A stretch of DNA of 64,000 nt from an uncultured Prevotella sp. GTDB taxonomy: Bacteria > Bacteroidota > Bacteroidia > Bacteroidales > Bacteroidaceae. The notes under the pieces were generated by a model that had not been told where the DNA came from, searched no databases, and saw only the letters and a list, made by a program, of their open reading frames with translations. This document shows positions 63,301-64,000 of this stretch, piece after piece. Every line of letters begins with the position of its first letter. The first letter of the stretch is position 1. The position numbers were made by a program, and so were the translations under genes. The stretch spans positions 18,438-82,437 of the forward strand of contig CAMQBR010000003.1 of assembly GCA_946999045.1 (NCBI GenBank), written 5' to 3'.

Positions 63301-63718
63301 AGAACCATGCGGTATCACTAAAACAATATATTAGTGAACCTACTAAGCCTGATGTCTCAATAGCAATAAGCTTGCTCGTTGTTAACTCGCTCCAATCTTT
63401 CAAAATAAGTTTGCGTGTAAGGTGTGTGATAGTCCAAAACAAGAAAAGCACCGTAACCGCACTCAAAAGCGCACTCATAATGTTAATCATTACCGCAACT
63501 TTGCTTGAATCGCTGGTAAAGTGAGTGAAGAGATTAGCTGTAAGCATAAAGAAAGGTGCCCCTGGGGGATGCCCAACTTCTAATCTGTAACCTGTTGTAA
63601 TAAACTCAGGGCAGTCCCAAAAACTGGCTGTCGGCTCCACTGTAAGGCAGTAAGTAATGGCAGCTACAATAAAAGCCACCCAACCTATAGTGTTGTCTAC
63701 TAATCTATATTTTTTCAT
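60395..63718 (-). CDS. DUF2723 membrane protein, POMT-like
   Basis: A 1107-residue protein with about a dozen membrane segments in its first 700 residues. The N-terminus has the acidic, proline-rich motif FWDCPEFITTGYRLEVGHPP near 33, typical of DUF2723, a glycosyltransferase-C-like family related to protein O-mannosyltransferases. The C-terminal part (about 700-1107) is soluble and ends with TPR-like helices (GSMDIAKAYILLGKFAKAKN). A role in the O-glycosylation of exported proteins is likely from family knowledge but not certain. A -7 box TATCTTTG is at 63848-63841. Confidence 0.85.
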   Translation of the reverse strand: MKKYRLVDNTIGWVAFIVAAITYCLTVEPTASFWDCPEFITTGYRLEVGHPPGAPFFMLTANLFTHFTSDSSKVAVMINIMSALLSAVTVLFLFWTITHLTRKLILKDWSELTTSKLIAIETSGLVGSLIYCFSDTAWFSAVEGEVYAYSSAFTAMVFWLILKWEDHADEPHSDRWLLLILYMTGLSIGVHLLNLLCIPAIVLVFVYRKFPNIEVKGSLIALVVSFVVVAAVLYGIIPGIITVGGWFELLFVNVLGMPFNTGTIIYIILLITTVIWAIYESYVYKHVMRTNVAFTLSVALLGIPFYGYGVFAVVIGIIVLAILWFVLNYHHKEGKQKIALVSARIKNTALLGMLMLMIGYSSYALIVIRSSANPPMDQNSPEDIFTLGKYLSRDQYGNRPLLYGQAYTSQVKLNVEGDQCVPSMTEGEPIYARKEKASKNEKDQYFIVTHNSQYEYAQNMIFPRMYSPQYAQAYENWLGGVEGTQVPYDRCGENIMVKVPSQWDNIRFFLSYQCNFMYWRYFMWNFCGRQNSIQGNGEIEHGNWITGIPFIDNARLGDQSKLPDELKNDKGHNVYYMLPLLLGVIGLFWQAWRGQRGIRQFWVVFFLFFMTGLAIVIYLNQTPMQPRERDYSYAGSFYAFSIWCGIGVAAIIDLIKRKLKVNETVLAAIAGILCLLVPIQMASQNWDDHDRSGRYTCRDFGQNYLNTLQDKGNPIIFTNGDNDTFPLWYNQDVEGVRTDARVCNLSYLQTDWYIDQMKRPAYNSPSLPITWPRLDYCAGTNEYVPIDPSAKKQILAAYQQNPDAAKRQFGNEPFELKNVLKYWMRSKDPSMHFIPTDTLYITIDKAAVRKSGMLLASDTIPDKMVISLAGKSALYKGNMMMLEMLAYANWSRPIYVALTVGSDNYMNLGDNFICEGLANRITPFTTNVPWRKSIDTEKMYNNLMYRYKYGGLETPGLYIDETVKSMCQTHRRLFGQLALQLIQEGQRSKATKVLAKAEKVIPEYNLPYNWRDGSMDIAKAYILLGKFAKAKNILQKLWTNNEQYLNFYLSLNDDLFFSSQSNCMLYLQLMMEINEITKLYDKTLSVKQAKEMNSLFRRYTSRGGRTQ

Positions 63719-63840
63719 TGATAGATAAATGAATGATTAAAATATTATTCTCTCCTGATGTTAGTGCATATAAAATTAATCCACACAAAATACATATAGT
63801 CTTTGTGTGTGATTTTCTTTGACACACAACTAACAATTTG

Positions 63841-63848
63841 CAAAGATA
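63841..63848 (-). promoter_or_regulatory. Candidate -7 box of the DUF2723 gene
   Basis: TATCTTTG on the minus strand, about 122 bp upstream of the start codon. The -33 position does not show TTTG. The IS30 end begins about 50 bp further upstream. Confidence 0.4.
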
Positions 63849-63897
63849 CATAAAAAGAATGTAACGTTAAGCAGCGCATATGATAAAAAGTAGAGCG

Positions 63898-63921
63898 TAG
63901 ATTCAACTTCAAAATGCAACT
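63898..63921. repeat. Outer end of an IS30-type element
   Basis: GTAGATTCAACTTCAAAATG followed by CAAC overlaps the end of a transposase frame by two bases. It looks like the terminal repeat of an insertion sequence that continues past the right edge. The other end is outside the window. Confidence 0.45.
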
Positions 63922-64000
63922 ACGTTTGCAAATTTAAGTAAAAGATCTCAAGTGGCGTTCTGAATCCCAACTTTTTTCTTGGTCTGGCATTTATTTTATG
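63920..64000 (-). CDS. IS30-family transposase, C-terminal fragment
   Basis: A leftward frame enters from the right edge and ends at a stop codon at 63920-63922. The 26 visible residues include INARPRKKLGFRTPLEIFYL, typical of the C-terminus of IS30-family DDE transposases (LNxRPRKxLGFxTPxExF). An insertion sequence therefore lies at the right boundary, upstream of the DUF2723 gene. Confidence 0.75.
   Translation of the reverse strand, partial: HKINARPRKKLGFRTPLEIFYLNLQT

Overview
The window reads as a piece of chromosome from an AT-rich member of the Bacteroidales, most likely Prevotella or a close relative; the species cannot be fixed from sequence alone. The reasons are the Bacteroidetes-type promoters (TTTG, about 19-20 bp, TAnnTTTG), the near absence of Shine-Dalgarno sites, and the gene set: a six-gene Na+-NQR operon, a lipoprotein TamA (TamL) next to TamB, a DUF2723 membrane protein, a eukaryotic/archaeal-type ProS and a UvrD/PcrA helicase. 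I found no tRNA, rRNA, CRISPR array or prophage. Apart from two edge fragments, an orphan DNA methyltransferase and insertion-sequence debris, the genes are core genes.

Layout. 1-92 is the start of a leftward methyltransferase-like gene. 495-4955 is a first TamB-like protein. 5125-10939 is nqrABCDEF, the respiratory sodium pump. 11613-12569 is a regulator that joins an iron-centre-repair-type N-terminus, a hemerythrin domain and a LuxR helix-turn-helix; class II fumarase follows at 13131. 15015-17552 is an ECF sigma operon with a membrane (probably anti-sigma) protein, a small exported protein and a beta-barrel protein. 17994-22607 is an alpha-glucan operon (debranching enzyme, glycosyltransferase, GH57-like protein). 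Leftward asparaginase and RlmD follow, then sucCD. From 28.7 to 31.5 kb lies a graveyard of ISL3 and IS66 relics around a lone adenine/cytosine-N4 methyltransferase gene. 31902-38890 is tamL-tamB. 39950-42872 is a zinc-ribbon membrane protein with a U32 peptidase. 43477-46071 is mutS2; divergent from it run ftsY, rimO, an HU gene and an HU-membrane-LysM fusion. Then come a YidE-type transporter, proS, an OmpA lipoprotein, mtgA, a UvrD-family helicase, queG, a polysaccharide deacetylase and the DUF2723 gene. The right edge holds the tail of an IS30 transposase.

How the genes work together. Nqr, fumarase and succinyl-CoA synthetase belong to the anaerobic fumarate/succinate respiration and Na+ cycling typical of this group, and the hemerythrin-LuxR protein between nqr and fumC is a plausible O2/NO/iron-sensing regulator of it (inference). 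Two TamB-like proteins, TamL, OmpA and MtgA serve the cell envelope. The glucan genes serve glycogen metabolism.

The non-coding part is unusually rich. Two families of miniature elements are present, one derived from IS66 ends and one with GGTTCTATAAATTA ends. A putative small RNA of about 85 nt occurs twice, in inverted orientation on either side of sucCD, each copy with its own consensus promoter and a terminator. Arrays of 19-bp imperfect palindromes at an exact 22-bp period occur at two distant places. A GC-rich, apparently structured island lies between nqrF and the hemerythrin regulator. The most interesting protein observations are the HU-transmembrane-LysM fusion and the GH57-family protein that has lost its catalytic-acid motif.
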